NCBI GenBank assembly: GCA_021782675.1
Contig: JAJXUS010000093.1
Span: 1-7,372 of the forward strand
DNA from: Acidobacteriota bacterium
Lineage (GTDB): Bacteria > Acidobacteriota > Terriglobia > Terriglobales > Acidobacteriaceae
DNA length: 7,372 bases
Direction of reading: 5' to 3'
Shown: positions 1 through 6,217 of the stretch, in pieces
Position numbering within the stretch: position 1 is the stretch's first letter
Layout of the letters: each line of letters starts with the position of its first letter
Program-made: the position numbers and the translations under genes
Notes under the pieces: generated by a model
Told to the model about the DNA's origin: nothing
Databases searched by the model: none
What the model saw: only the letters and a program-made list of their open reading frames with translations

Positions 1-659
1 ACGACAATGTTCATCCGCGCGCGGACGGCGCCCTTTAGTACCTCCAGCATCTGCGGGGTAAGAGCGCGGTTGCGCAGCAGGTCGGCCGGACCGAGCGGTA
101 CAGACCCAAACCGCCGGATGGAGAGGATGGGCCCATCGACGGCCAGCGGCGGAATGATGATGTTGACGCGCGAGCCGTCTTTGAGACGCGCATCCACCAT
201 GGGTGAAGACTCGTCGATGCGGCGTCCAACAGCGGAGACAATCTTGTCGATGATGTGCATCAGATGCGCGTTGTCTTTGAAGACAACGGATGTCTTTTCG
301 AGCATGCCGCGCCGTTCAACGTAGACCGTATCGGCAGTGTTGACCAGAATGTCGCTCACCGTCGAATCCTGCAGCAGGGGTTCCAGCGGTCCGAGGCCGA
401 AGACCTCGTCCAGCACCTCCCGCGCCAGGCGGTCGCGCTCGGCTGCGCTCAAGGGCAGGGCGTGACCGGCGATCAATTGCAGAATCAGCGCCAGGATCTG
501 CTGCTGGGCGGCGCGGTTTTCACGCAGAGAGGCCAGCCGCTCAAGGTCCATGCGGCGGATCAGCTCCTGATGGACGGCGGATTTGATCTCCTGCTGCGCT
601 TTTAGCGGGACCGGCGTTCCAGCGGATCGCTCGGCATCGACGGCGGCGGATGTAGCCAT
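1..659 (-). CDS. cpaF: Tad pilus assembly ATPase CpaF/TadA, N-terminal part (runs off the left edge)
   Basis: This is the start of the cytoplasmic secretion ATPase that powers Flp pilus assembly (GspE/PilB superfamily, CpaF/TadA branch). Only 219 residues lie in the window. The visible part is a helical N-terminal region (about 15-85) followed by the CpaF N-terminal domain. That domain carries the motif EVFGLGPLEPLLQD (81-98 region), then VSDILVN (101-107), a VYVERRGMLE strand, IVSAVGRRIDESSPMVDARL (140-159) and SRVNIIIPPL then ILSIRRF (163-184), all typical of the family. The Walker A, Asp box and Walker B lie beyond the edge. The start is the ATG at 657-659, preceded by AAAGGA with an 8-base spacing. 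It lies 40 bases downstream of cpaE on the same strand. The reading frame is open to the window edge. The family assignment is secure; whether the full ATPase is intact cannot be seen. Confidence 0.95.
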   Translation of the reverse strand, partial: MATSAAVDAERSAGTPVPLKAQQEIKSAVHQELIRRMDLERLASLRENRAAQQQILALILQLIAGHALPLSAAERDRLAREVLDEVFGLGPLEPLLQDSTVSDILVNTADTVYVERRGMLEKTSVVFKDNAHLMHIIDKIVSAVGRRIDESSPMVDARLKDGSRVNIIIPPLAVDGPILSIRRFGSVPLGPADLLRNRALTPQMLEVLKGAVRARMNIV

Positions 660-699
660 AATTCAGATCCTTTCTGCAGCGAAGGCTGCGGGTTGCACT

Positions 700-1917
700 C
701 TATTTCCAGAAAGCCAGGCCCTTGCGGCGTGCGCCGGACTTTTCTGCAGCCGGCGATTGCGTAATGCTGTTCGCCCATTTGGCGATCTGCGTCGTGAAGG
801 CAGATCGCCGCTGCGGAGAGATGGGCTCCCCGGCATTTACGGCGCGCATCAGCTCCACGTAATTGTTGGGAATGGTGATCGTGACTGGGAAGCGGACGGC
901 GCTTTCCACCTGCTCCGGCGTCACTGCATCCTGGGAGGAGGCGCGGTTCAGTGCGATGCGCACCTTGGCGGCGGCAGTATTCTCGAGGCCGAAGTTCTCG
1001 ACGTGGCGGGAAAGATCGCGCAACGAGGCCACGTCCGGCGTGGCGATGAGGGTCACCTGCGAGGAAGCCTCCACCATTACAGGCGTGTCGTCGTGGTAGT
1101 CGAGGGAGGAATCGAGCAGGACGTAGTCGTATTCGCCGCGCAGAAAGTCCAGTACGTGCTCCATCTCTCCAGGTCCGGGGACGTATCGTTGCGCGCAGGT
1201 ATCGGGGGAGGCGAGAACGTCCAGCCCACACGGATGCCGCGTCAGAAACCCCTGCAGCAGTTCGCGGTCCAGCCGCCCCGCATTGCGCAGCAGTTCGTCG
1301 AAGTAATAAGGATTTTCCTTGATGCCGAGATACAAACAGGTATGACCGAGCTGATGATGATGATCGATGAGCAGAACTTTTTTGCGGTGAACGCGAACCA
1401 GAAAGGTCGCCAGATAAACACTGAGCGTGGTGGCGCCGGCTCCGCCTTTAACGCTGAAAAACGAGAGGATGTCGCCGAAGGTGGGGGTAGTCAGCAGTGT
1501 CGGCGTCAGGCGATGCTGCACGCGCAGCACGGCATCGGCAAACTCAAGAGCATCGAGCGGCTGGAGAAAGAACTCCGAGCAGCCAGCGCGCATCGCTTCA
1601 AGCACTGCGCCGGGCTCGGTGCGGCTCGAGATCGCTGCCAGAGCCAGCCGGCCGGGCATTGCCTGCCGCAGCACCTCAGCGCATTCGGCGGCCTGTACCG
1701 TATCGCGGTCAAAGTCGATGACGCACAGCGCCGCCGTGGCGTCCCGTATCGCGGGGGGGAGCGGCGGACGTTTGCCAAGCGGCAGATAGTTTGAAAATTC
1801 GGCGGCGAACTGTGCGTGCTCCACACAGGCGCAGGCGTCCCGCACGGCGGCGACAGCTTCGGCCGTCAGGCCGACGGTAAAGACAGGGAAGTTCGCGTTC
1901 ATGTTCTCGCTGGTCAT
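700..1917 (-). CDS. cpaE: Tad pilus localisation/assembly protein CpaE/TadZ (receiver-like + MinD-like ATPase)
   Basis: CpaE/TadZ proteins are MinD/ParA-like ATPases that place the Tad machine in the cell, usually at a pole. The 405-residue product has a degenerate response-regulator receiver-like half (about 11-135, ending GCSEFFLQPLD where a receiver would have its conserved Lys-Pro). The ATPase half begins near 148. The Walker A-like loop is VKGGAGATTL: the signature lysine of the deviant P-loop is present (K157), but the usual second Lys is Ala162. The switch I segment reads LLIDHHHQLGH (183-192), so the first Asp is kept (D185) but the second Asp of the common DxD is His. Walker B is YDYVLLDSS with D269. 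The start ATG at 1917 has only a weak GCGAGA ribosome site; Met6 (1902) is an alternative. The gene lies 25 bases after cpaC and 40 bases before cpaF. The family call is firm; catalytic activity is uncertain. Confidence 0.93.
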   Translation of the reverse strand: MTSENMNANFPVFTVGLTAEAVAAVRDACACVEHAQFAAEFSNYLPLGKRPPLPPAIRDATAALCVIDFDRDTVQAAECAEVLRQAMPGRLALAAISSRTEPGAVLEAMRAGCSEFFLQPLDALEFADAVLRVQHRLTPTLLTTPTFGDILSFFSVKGGAGATTLSVYLATFLVRVHRKKVLLIDHHHQLGHTCLYLGIKENPYYFDELLRNAGRLDRELLQGFLTRHPCGLDVLASPDTCAQRYVPGPGEMEHVLDFLRGEYDYVLLDSSLDYHDDTPVMVEASSQVTLIATPDVASLRDLSRHVENFGLENTAAAKVRIALNRASSQDAVTPEQVESAVRFPVTITIPNNYVELMRAVNAGEPISPQRRSAFTTQIAKWANSITQSPAAEKSGARRKGLAFWK

Positions 1918-1942
1918 AGTGTGTTCTCGCAGACTGGCTGCA

Positions 1943-3334
1943 TCAGGGTTTTTGCGGCGCCTTCACTGGCCCCATGGAGCGATCGAAGGCGCCTTCTGTC
2001 ATGTTTGGAAGCGACATCTTTGGCGTGGCTGGCGCTGGCTGCGGCCGCAGCGGGTCGACGACTGTCGCAGTGACGATGACGACCAGTTCCTCGACCGAGT
2101 GCGTGTTGTTTTTTGACTGGAACAGTTTGCCGATGACGGGCAGACTGCCGATGCCTGGAATCTGGCTCAGCAGCACCGTCGTGCGGTGGTCGAGCAGACC
2201 TGAAATCGCGAAACTTTGTCCGTCGCGCAGTTCGATTGCCGTCTCTGCGCGGCGCGTGGAAATGGCGGGGATGGTGTACCCCGACAGCGTGACGGCGTTG
2301 GTGTAGTCGAGCGCGCTGACCTCCGGTGCGACGGTCAACCGGATCGTGCCATCGGGATTGACCACCGGAGTGAAGCGCAGTTTGACGCCGTAGGGCTGAA
2401 ACATGATGGTCACGGAAGCGAAATTGCCGGCGCCACCCTGGATGACCGGGTAGGGGAATTCTCCACCGGAGAGGAACGACGCTGCGTGGCCGCTGATGGA
2501 GGTGATCGTTGGCTCGGCGAGGATCTGGAGCACGTTATGTGCTTCCAGATCGGCGATGGTTGCGCCGAGGTTGAGGCTGGAGTTATAGAAGAAAAGATTC
2601 AGGGGACTGCTGACCGCTAGCTGCGTACCTGAGCTCGAGCCTGGCAAAACGCCGACACTGCTGAATTGCTGCGTAGAGACCGACGAGGTGTTTTTTCCAC
2701 CGCTGAAGAAGTTGAAGCCGAACTGTGCCAGCCGCGTGCGGTCGACCTCCACGATGCGCACCTTCAGCCGAACCTGACGCGGATGCGTGTAGGCCACGCG
2801 CAGAGAATTGACGACCTTCCCGGAATAGAGGCCCGCCAGCTCGGCGGCCTGTTTGGCGTCTTCCGCAGCGGCGACTGTACCTTCGAGTTCGATCCGGCTG
2901 CCGTGAGAGTGCGCCGCAATTGCATCGTCAGGCAGCGCTTCATGCAAGGCACGCAATAGCGGCGTCACGTCCAGATCGCAATGCACGGTATAGAGCAGGC
3001 CGCTGCCGGATCCGTCCCACAACGCGACCGTGGCCGTGCCGGGGGCTTTGCCGGTCAGCATCACCTGGGTGGGTGTCGCCACAAAGGCGATGAGCGTCGC
3101 GGGATCGCTGACATACACGCGGCGCAGCCGCGTCGTGGCGTGCAGCACCAGAGAATGACCGACGGTCAGTTGCAGATTTCCAGCCGGGGACTGTGCGCTG
3201 GCTAGCTCGACCGCGGCGGGATCGGAGATTCTGGCGGGCGCGGTTGTGCCGCGAGCCGGTGGCGTAGCCGCGTAAAGCGGCTGGCCCACGATGACCAGAG
3301 CGCCCCATAAAACAATCCGAAAAGAAGATGTCAT
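1943..3334 (-). CDS. cpaC: Tad/Flp pilus outer-membrane secretin CpaC/RcpA
   Basis: This 463-residue protein should form the multimeric outer-membrane channel through which the Flp pilus passes. It opens with a signal peptide (hydrophobic 5-18, likely cleavage after the YAA at 21-23). Next comes the pilus-formation N domain typical of Tad secretins (about 52-122: NLQLTVGHSLVL, then VYVSDPATLIAFVA and VMLTGKAPGTATVALWD). A BON-like segment follows (about 123-182), then the secretin core (about 186-428). Core signatures are VRIVEVDRTRLAQFGFNFF (192-210), LQILAEPTITSISGHAASFLSGGEFPYPV (269-297), GVKLRFTPVV, TRRAETAIELRDGQSFAISGLL (360-381) and the near-C-terminal IPGIGSLPVIGKLF (392-405). A Pro-rich tail of about 35 residues follows. 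The start at 3334 has GAGGG 7 bases upstream. It lies 21 bases after cpaB. Length is within the Tad-secretin range. No pilotin or CpaD gene is adjacent. Confidence 0.95.
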   Translation of the reverse strand: MTSSFRIVLWGALVIVGQPLYAATPPARGTTAPARISDPAAVELASAQSPAGNLQLTVGHSLVLHATTRLRRVYVSDPATLIAFVATPTQVMLTGKAPGTATVALWDGSGSGLLYTVHCDLDVTPLLRALHEALPDDAIAAHSHGSRIELEGTVAAAEDAKQAAELAGLYSGKVVNSLRVAYTHPRQVRLKVRIVEVDRTRLAQFGFNFFSGGKNTSSVSTQQFSSVGVLPGSSSGTQLAVSSPLNLFFYNSSLNLGATIADLEAHNVLQILAEPTITSISGHAASFLSGGEFPYPVIQGGAGNFASVTIMFQPYGVKLRFTPVVNPDGTIRLTVAPEVSALDYTNAVTLSGYTIPAISTRRAETAIELRDGQSFAISGLLDHRTTVLLSQIPGIGSLPVIGKLFQSKNNTHSVEELVVIVTATVVDPLRPQPAPATPKMSLPNMTEGAFDRSMGPVKAPQKP

Positions 3335-3355
3335 AAAAGATCCCTCAAACCTGGA

Positions 3356-4174
3356 TCACGGCAGCCGGTTGCCATCGGAGCGGTTGAAGCGCGCGGTGGA
3401 GTGGGTGCTTCCGAATACGGTTTCCACAACGTAGGGGCCAGCCCGCGGCGCGCGTGGATGCGCCGGGTCTTTTACAGCATTGGCCGCGGGAATCAGGTTC
3501 GATAGCTCCACCGGCGCCCCGTCCACTTTGCTCGTGTCGCTGCTGTTGCGCAGAACGAAATGGATACTGCCCTGGGTACTGGCCAGCACAACCCGTTCCG
3601 CATCGCGCGGCGTCATCAGCAGTGTCACCACGTTCACGGTGTTGGGTTTGCCGTCCGGATTGGGTTCCACCTGATGACCGGCAGCAAGAACCTCCGCATC
3701 TTCGAGCACAGTGGCGGTTCCAGGTTCGGCGGACTGCCCGGTCCGGCAGGTGACGAGCACATCGACATGCGAGCCCGGAAACAGAAAGCCTGCGACGCCC
3801 ACCACTTCATCGGATCGCAGAGCGACGGCCCGCATGCCGTCTGGAATTCGAATGGCCAGGCCCATGCCGGGGATGGCCAGATCGCGCTCCAAAATCGGCT
3901 CGCCTGGCTGCAGTGGATACAGAACGGCACGCCCGGCAATCTGCTTGGGATTGGCAAACGCCCCGGCAAGCGGCAAAGAAGCTGGCCAGCGAACCAGCTT
4001 CATCGTCTCCGGGCGTAGGGCCTGCCCAGCCTGCAATGGAATCGCCGCAACGACATACTGCAGGGTGCGTACCGTGGCACTGCTGCGGCGCGCCGACCGG
4101 CTGAGCAAAAACGTGCACCCGCCGGAGATGACGAGAGCGAGCAGAAAGGCAAGAGCCAGGCGGCGTCCGCTCAT
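3356..4174 (-). CDS. cpaB: Flp pilus assembly protein CpaB/RcpC
   Basis: CpaB/RcpC is an inner-membrane-anchored periplasmic protein needed for Flp pilus assembly, thought to support the secretin. The 272-residue product starts with a positively charged stretch and one hydrophobic segment (about 5-24), which is a membrane anchor or uncleaved signal. The SGGC at 17-20 is not a canonical lipobox. An SAF domain follows (about 39-102: VVAAIPLQAGQALRPETM, then GRAVLYPLQPGEPILERDL). The RcpC domain comes next (about 111-212), with the family motif PDGMRAVALRSDEVVGVAGFLFPGSHVDVLVT. A loosely conserved tail covers the last 50 residues. The ATG at 4174 lies 3 bases past the cpaA stop, and the nearest ribosome-site-like GAGG is inside the cpaA end, so translation is probably coupled to cpaA. 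The call rests on domain order and operon position, both clear. Confidence 0.93.
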   Translation of the reverse strand: MSGRRLALAFLLALVISGGCTFLLSRSARRSSATVRTLQYVVAAIPLQAGQALRPETMKLVRWPASLPLAGAFANPKQIAGRAVLYPLQPGEPILERDLAIPGMGLAIRIPDGMRAVALRSDEVVGVAGFLFPGSHVDVLVTCRTGQSAEPGTATVLEDAEVLAAGHQVEPNPDGKPNTVNVVTLLMTPRDAERVVLASTQGSIHFVLRNSSDTSKVDGAPVELSNLIPAANAVKDPAHPRAPRAGPYVVETVFGSTHSTARFNRSDGNRLP

Positions 4175-4177
4175 AGG

Positions 4178-4744
4178 TCAGGCCATCCTCGCCAGAATGA
4201 TGACCGCCCAGCATCCGGCAGCGATCGCCAGCGCATATGGAAGTCGCAGAGCCTTCGGGGTGTGCAGGTTCAGGTCTGGATGCGGCATCAGGCCAACCGT
4301 GCCGTGATGACCGACCAGAACCGCCATGTTGCGCAATGTGCTTCCGAGCCGTCCGCGAACGATAGCCAGCGCCAGGGCGAGCACTCCGCCGCAAAGTGCC
4401 GTGGCCAGAAGAATCTGGATCGCGTTGGCTGCCCCAGCCATGGCGCACACACCGGCGATCAGCTTGACATCCCCGCCGCCCATGCCGCCCGCCAGAAAAA
4501 ACAGCAGAAAGATAGCCGCTGCGGCCACTCCCGCAAAGCCGGCCAGCGCCATGCCGCGCAGGCCGCCGGTCGCCAGATGCAACAGCAACGCCGCGAGAAA
4601 CACAGGCCCGGTAAAGCGGTTGGGAATGCGCCGGGTTCGAAGGTCCATGACCCCCGCGGCCGTGGCGACAATCGCTGCGGTAACAAGAAAGTCGGCGGGT
4701 TGAAGCGTCGCCAGCGTATCGAAGATGCGGGAGAGAATCACCAT
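4178..4744 (-). CDS. cpaA: Prepilin peptidase CpaA/TadV (A24 family)
   Basis: This is an integral-membrane aspartic peptidase that cleaves the leader of the Flp prepilin at the inner face of the inner membrane. With the start at 4744 it is 188 residues long, the usual size for the methylase-less CpaA/TadV type. Both catalytic aspartates are present: D34 in VMDLRTRRIPN and D92 in the GGGDVKL motif (GxGDxK). Hydrophobic stretches at about 18-32, 47-60, 68-85, 96-124 and 169-184 fit a polytopic protein, and the PYALAIAAG near the C-terminus is typical. The start is uncertain. The frame stays open upstream: an ATG at 4795 would add 17 residues and a GTG at 4882 would add 46. No candidate has a strong ribosome site, and the extra residues are not hydrophobic or family-like. 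Its substrate is most likely the flp product upstream. The 3-base gap to cpaB implies coupling. Confidence 0.9.
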   Translation of the reverse strand: MVILSRIFDTLATLQPADFLVTAAIVATAAGVMDLRTRRIPNRFTGPVFLAALLLHLATGGLRGMALAGFAGVAAAAIFLLFFLAGGMGGGDVKLIAGVCAMAGAANAIQILLATALCGGVLALALAIVRGRLGSTLRNMAVLVGHHGTVGLMPHPDLNLHTPKALRLPYALAIAAGCWAVIILARMA

Positions 4745-4813
4745 GCGAATCCGGCCGCCGTTCCAAGTTGGTATTACCAGCGGTACTTGCTTCATCGTCG
4801 GGAGCGTGCATTG

Positions 4814-4843
4814 GCTATAGGAATTTTGCGAAGCAGGGAGCAA
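4814..4843 (-). promoter_or_regulatory. Possible internal promoter upstream of cpaA
   Basis: On the minus strand a TTGCTC (4838-4843) is followed after 18 bases by TATAGC (4814-4819). The match to a sigma-70 promoter is partial: 3 of 6 and 4 of 6 bases. It lies between the flp/cpaA hairpin and the chosen cpaA start, where a second promoter for the machine genes would make sense if the hairpin stops most pilin transcripts. This is weak, pattern-only evidence. Confidence 0.22.
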
Positions 4844-4872
4844 GGGCCGGCAGCCGGAGAGCGGACAAGAGT

Positions 4873-4904
4873 AAAGGCGCACCGGAGGGTCCGATGCGCC
4901 TTTT
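4873..4904 (-). terminator. Strong hairpin between flp and cpaA (terminator, attenuator or RNA-stabilising structure)
   Basis: The 31 bases 4873-4903 form an almost perfect inverted repeat. AAAGGCGCA pairs with TGCGCCTTT (9 bp), and inside it CGGA pairs with TCCG around a 3-base loop. The one interior position that does not match is a G-U wobble in the minus-strand RNA but a C-A mismatch in the plus-strand RNA. The full 14-bp stem therefore forms only in the pilus-operon transcript. The 3' arm ends in UUU followed by ACUCUUG, so the U-tract is short for a classical intrinsic terminator. It starts 26 bases past the flp stop. Partial termination, or protection of the pilin mRNA 3' end, would let pilin be made in excess over the assembly proteins. 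Confidence 0.75.
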
Positions 4905-4929
4905 GGAGCAGGCGGGGAATGGCGGAGGG

Positions 4930-5109
4930 TCAGGCGGCGTTCAAATTACTGGTGACGGTTGTGAAGATCGATGAGATGGCGTTGCCCAGCACGCGCATAC
5001 CGGCGATGGCGCCGGTAGCCAGCAGGGCCGCGATCAGCGCGTATTCGATCAGGTCCTGTCCGGATTCGTCCTGCGCCAGTCGCGAAGCGAGTTCTTTCCA
5101 TTGCGTCAT
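4930..5109 (-). CDS. flp: Flp/Fap-type major pilin (class IVb prepilin)
   Basis: This 59-residue prepilin is the subunit of the Tad pilus. It has a short hydrophilic leader (1-17) that should be cut by CpaA after Gly17, giving a mature N-terminus QDLIEY. Glu at mature +5 (E22) and Tyr at +6 (Y23) form the Flp signature, and they are followed by the hydrophobic polymerisation helix (about 24-45, YALIAALLATGAIAG). The mature form is about 42 residues. The end, NLNAA, is typical of small Flp pilins. The start ATG at 5107-5109 has an excellent GAGGAG ribosome site (5118-5123) with 8-base spacing, the strongest in the window, which fits a highly made protein. It is the first gene of the pilus locus, with cpaA about 185 bases downstream beyond a hairpin. 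Recognition of the family is secure. Confidence 0.95.
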   Translation of the reverse strand: MTQWKELASRLAQDESGQDLIEYALIAALLATGAIAGMRVLGNAISSIFTTVTSNLNAA

Positions 5110-5117
5110 AGTTCATT

Positions 5118-5123
5118 CTCCTC
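5118..5123 (-). promoter_or_regulatory. Ribosome binding site of flp
   Basis: GAGGAG on the minus strand, 8 bases before the flp ATG. It is the closest match to the consensus in the window, and contrasts with the weak sites of cpaA, cpaB and cpaE, consistent with pilin being made in excess. Confidence 0.8.
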
Positions 5124-5200
5124 GTTGAAAGTCCGGCCGGCTGCTGTCCTGACGAAGCGCTGAGAGACCAGCGCCGCCGTTCTGGTTTCCTCTATGTTTC

Positions 5201-5234
5201 GGAACATGCCGGGCCGGGCATCAGGAAAAGTTCC
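5201..5234. repeat. Nested imperfect inverted repeat, possible operator
   Basis: GGAAC (5201-5205) is mirrored by GTTCC (5230-5234). Inside this, ATGCC (5206-5210) is mirrored by GGCAT (5217-5221) around a GC-only centre. The repeat is about 90-125 bases upstream of the flp start, in the region where a regulator of the pilus operon or of yebC could bind. Short repeats of this kind arise by chance in GC-rich DNA, so this is a candidate only. Confidence 0.25.
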
Positions 5235-5426
5235 ATGGCGAAGCGGTACGAAGGTAACGGTAGCCGAGCGGGCAGGTTGTTTTCCGGCAACCGGCGGGTT
5301 CCGCGCGGGGCGCGTCAGCCGCAGATTCATTCCAGCCCGGAGCGTCGGTATCGCGTGGTAAAATCGGGATTTGCGGGGCGGCGGCGAAGGCCGGCGCAAC
5401 AGCGTAATTCACCGATCAGCGCAAGC

Positions 5427-5431
5427 GAGGG
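5427..5431 (+). promoter_or_regulatory. Ribosome binding site of yebC
   Basis: GAGGG lies 6 bases before the ATG at 5438 and supports that start, together with the conserved MSGHSKW N-terminus. Confidence 0.75.
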
Positions 5432-5437
5432 TTCGTC

Positions 5438-6184
5438 ATGTCCGGCCATTCCAAGTGGGCCACAATCAAGCATAAGAAAGGGGCCGCTGACGCCAAGCGC
5501 GGCAAGACGTTCACCCGGCTCATCAAGGAAATTACGATGGCGGCGCGAGCGGGCGGCGACCCGGACGGTAACCCCCGCCTGCGGACGGCGATTGCTGCGG
5601 CCAAGGCGGAGAACATGCCTGCCGAGAATATCAAGCGGGCGATTCAACGCGGCACCGGCGAGCTGGAAGGCGCGAATTACGAAGAGATTACGTTTGAAGG
5701 CTATGGCCCGGGCGGCGTGGCGATCATCGTTGAGTCAACGACAGACAACCGGAATCGCACCGTCAGTGAGATTCGCCACGCATTCTCGAAGAACGGCGGC
5801 AACCTTGGCGAGTCGAACTCTGTGTCATGGATGTTCCACAAAAAAGGTCTGATCGCGGTCGCGAAATCTGCGGCCGCGGAAGAGCAGTTGATGGATCTGG
5901 TGCTGGAAGCCGGCGGCGATGACCTGCGCGACGAAGGCGATGCCTGGGAGATTGTCACGGAACCCGGGGCGTTTGACGCGGTTGTGCAGGCCATTCGCGG
6001 CGCAAAGATTGAGACGCAAGTGGCCGAAGTGACGATGCTGGCCGATACCTATACGCATCTTGAAGGAGCGGCTGCTGCCCAGATGGTTCGCCTGCTGGAG
6101 GCGCTGGAAGATCAGGATGACGTGCAAAACGTCTACTCAAATTTCGACATGGACGCCAACCAGCTCGAAGAAGTTGCGGGCTGA
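5438..6184 (+). CDS. yebC: YebC/PmpR/TACO1 family protein
   Basis: This is a 248-residue member of the universal YebC/TACO1 family. Family members have been described as DNA-binding transcriptional regulators and, for some, as factors that help ribosomes through difficult stretches such as proline runs; which applies here cannot be read from sequence. The N-terminal three-helix domain is unmistakable: MSGHSKWATIKHKKGAADAK (1-20), RGKTFTRLIKEI, then NPRLRTAIAAAKAENMPAENIKRAI (45-69). It is followed by YEEITFEGYGPGGVAIIVE (81-99), TDNRNRTVSEIRHAFSKNGGNLGESNSVSWMF (101-132) and the acidic C-terminal domain ending in QNVYSNFDMD. Length and motifs match an intact full-length protein. The start ATG has a good ribosome site. 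It is divergent from the pilus locus and is followed after 27-33 bases by the lipid A deacylase-like gene, so it may head a three-gene operon. In many bacteria yebC instead neighbours ruvC; ruvC is not seen here. Confidence 0.97.
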   Translation: MSGHSKWATIKHKKGAADAKRGKTFTRLIKEITMAARAGGDPDGNPRLRTAIAAAKAENMPAENIKRAIQRGTGELEGANYEEITFEGYGPGGVAIIVESTTDNRNRTVSEIRHAFSKNGGNLGESNSVSWMFHKKGLIAVAKSAAAEEQLMDLVLEAGGDDLRDEGDAWEIVTEPGAFDAVVQAIRGAKIETQVAEVTMLADTYTHLEGAAAAQMVRLLEALEDQDDVQNVYSNFDMDANQLEEVAG

Positions 6185-6207
6185 GGTCGATCGAACAGGG
6201 TTTCTGC

Positions 6208-6212
6208 TGGAG
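6208..6212 (+). promoter_or_regulatory. Ribosome binding site that favours the TTG start of the next gene
   Basis: TGGAG lies 5 bases before the TTG at 6218. The upstream in-frame GTG (6212-6214) overlaps this site, so it has no usable spacing. The TTG start also gives a standard signal-peptide beginning, MNKRL. Confidence 0.55.
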
Positions 6213-6217
6213 TGCCG

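Larger units (their letters stand above)
5110..5437. other. Divergent intergenic region between flp and yebC
   Basis: About 330 bases with no convincing gene. It must carry the promoters of both the pilus locus (leftward) and yebC (rightward). On the plus strand a TAAAAT at 5359-5364 could be a -10 element for yebC, but no good -35 box lies 16-18 bases before it. On the minus strand I could not find a clear sigma-70 pair or a sigma-54 GG-N10-GC element for flp. A nested inverted repeat lies at 5201-5234 (listed separately). Open frames that cross the region are composition-driven and resemble no family I know. Confidence 0.6.

Noticed and set aside
583..1794. Plus-strand open frame of about 400 codons opposite cpaE
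   Set aside because: It is the antisense shadow of cpaE in GC-rich DNA. The translation resembles no family and is low in hydrophobic pattern, while the minus frame has clear CpaE motifs.
4115..4118. Cysteine in SGGC near the CpaB N-terminus as a lipoprotein cleavage site
   Set aside because: The -3 position is Ser rather than Leu, Val or Ile and the hydrophobic segment continues past the Cys, so a plain membrane anchor is more likely.
3807..4811. Minus-strand open frame of about 334 codons across cpaA and cpaB
   Set aside because: It is a frame-shifted shadow of two recognisable genes, rich in Arg, Gly and Ser from codon phase, with no domain.
4873..4904. The flp-cpaA hairpin as a plus-strand terminator followed by TTTT
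   Set aside because: No plus-strand gene ends before it, and on that strand the stem has a C-A mismatch that becomes a G-U pair on the minus strand.
5106..5399. Minus-strand 97-codon frame whose stop overlaps the flp start (ATGA)
   Set aside because: The overlap looks like translational coupling, but the frame starts with TTG without a ribosome site. Its composition is Arg/Pro-rich and random-looking, and flp has its own excellent ribosome site.
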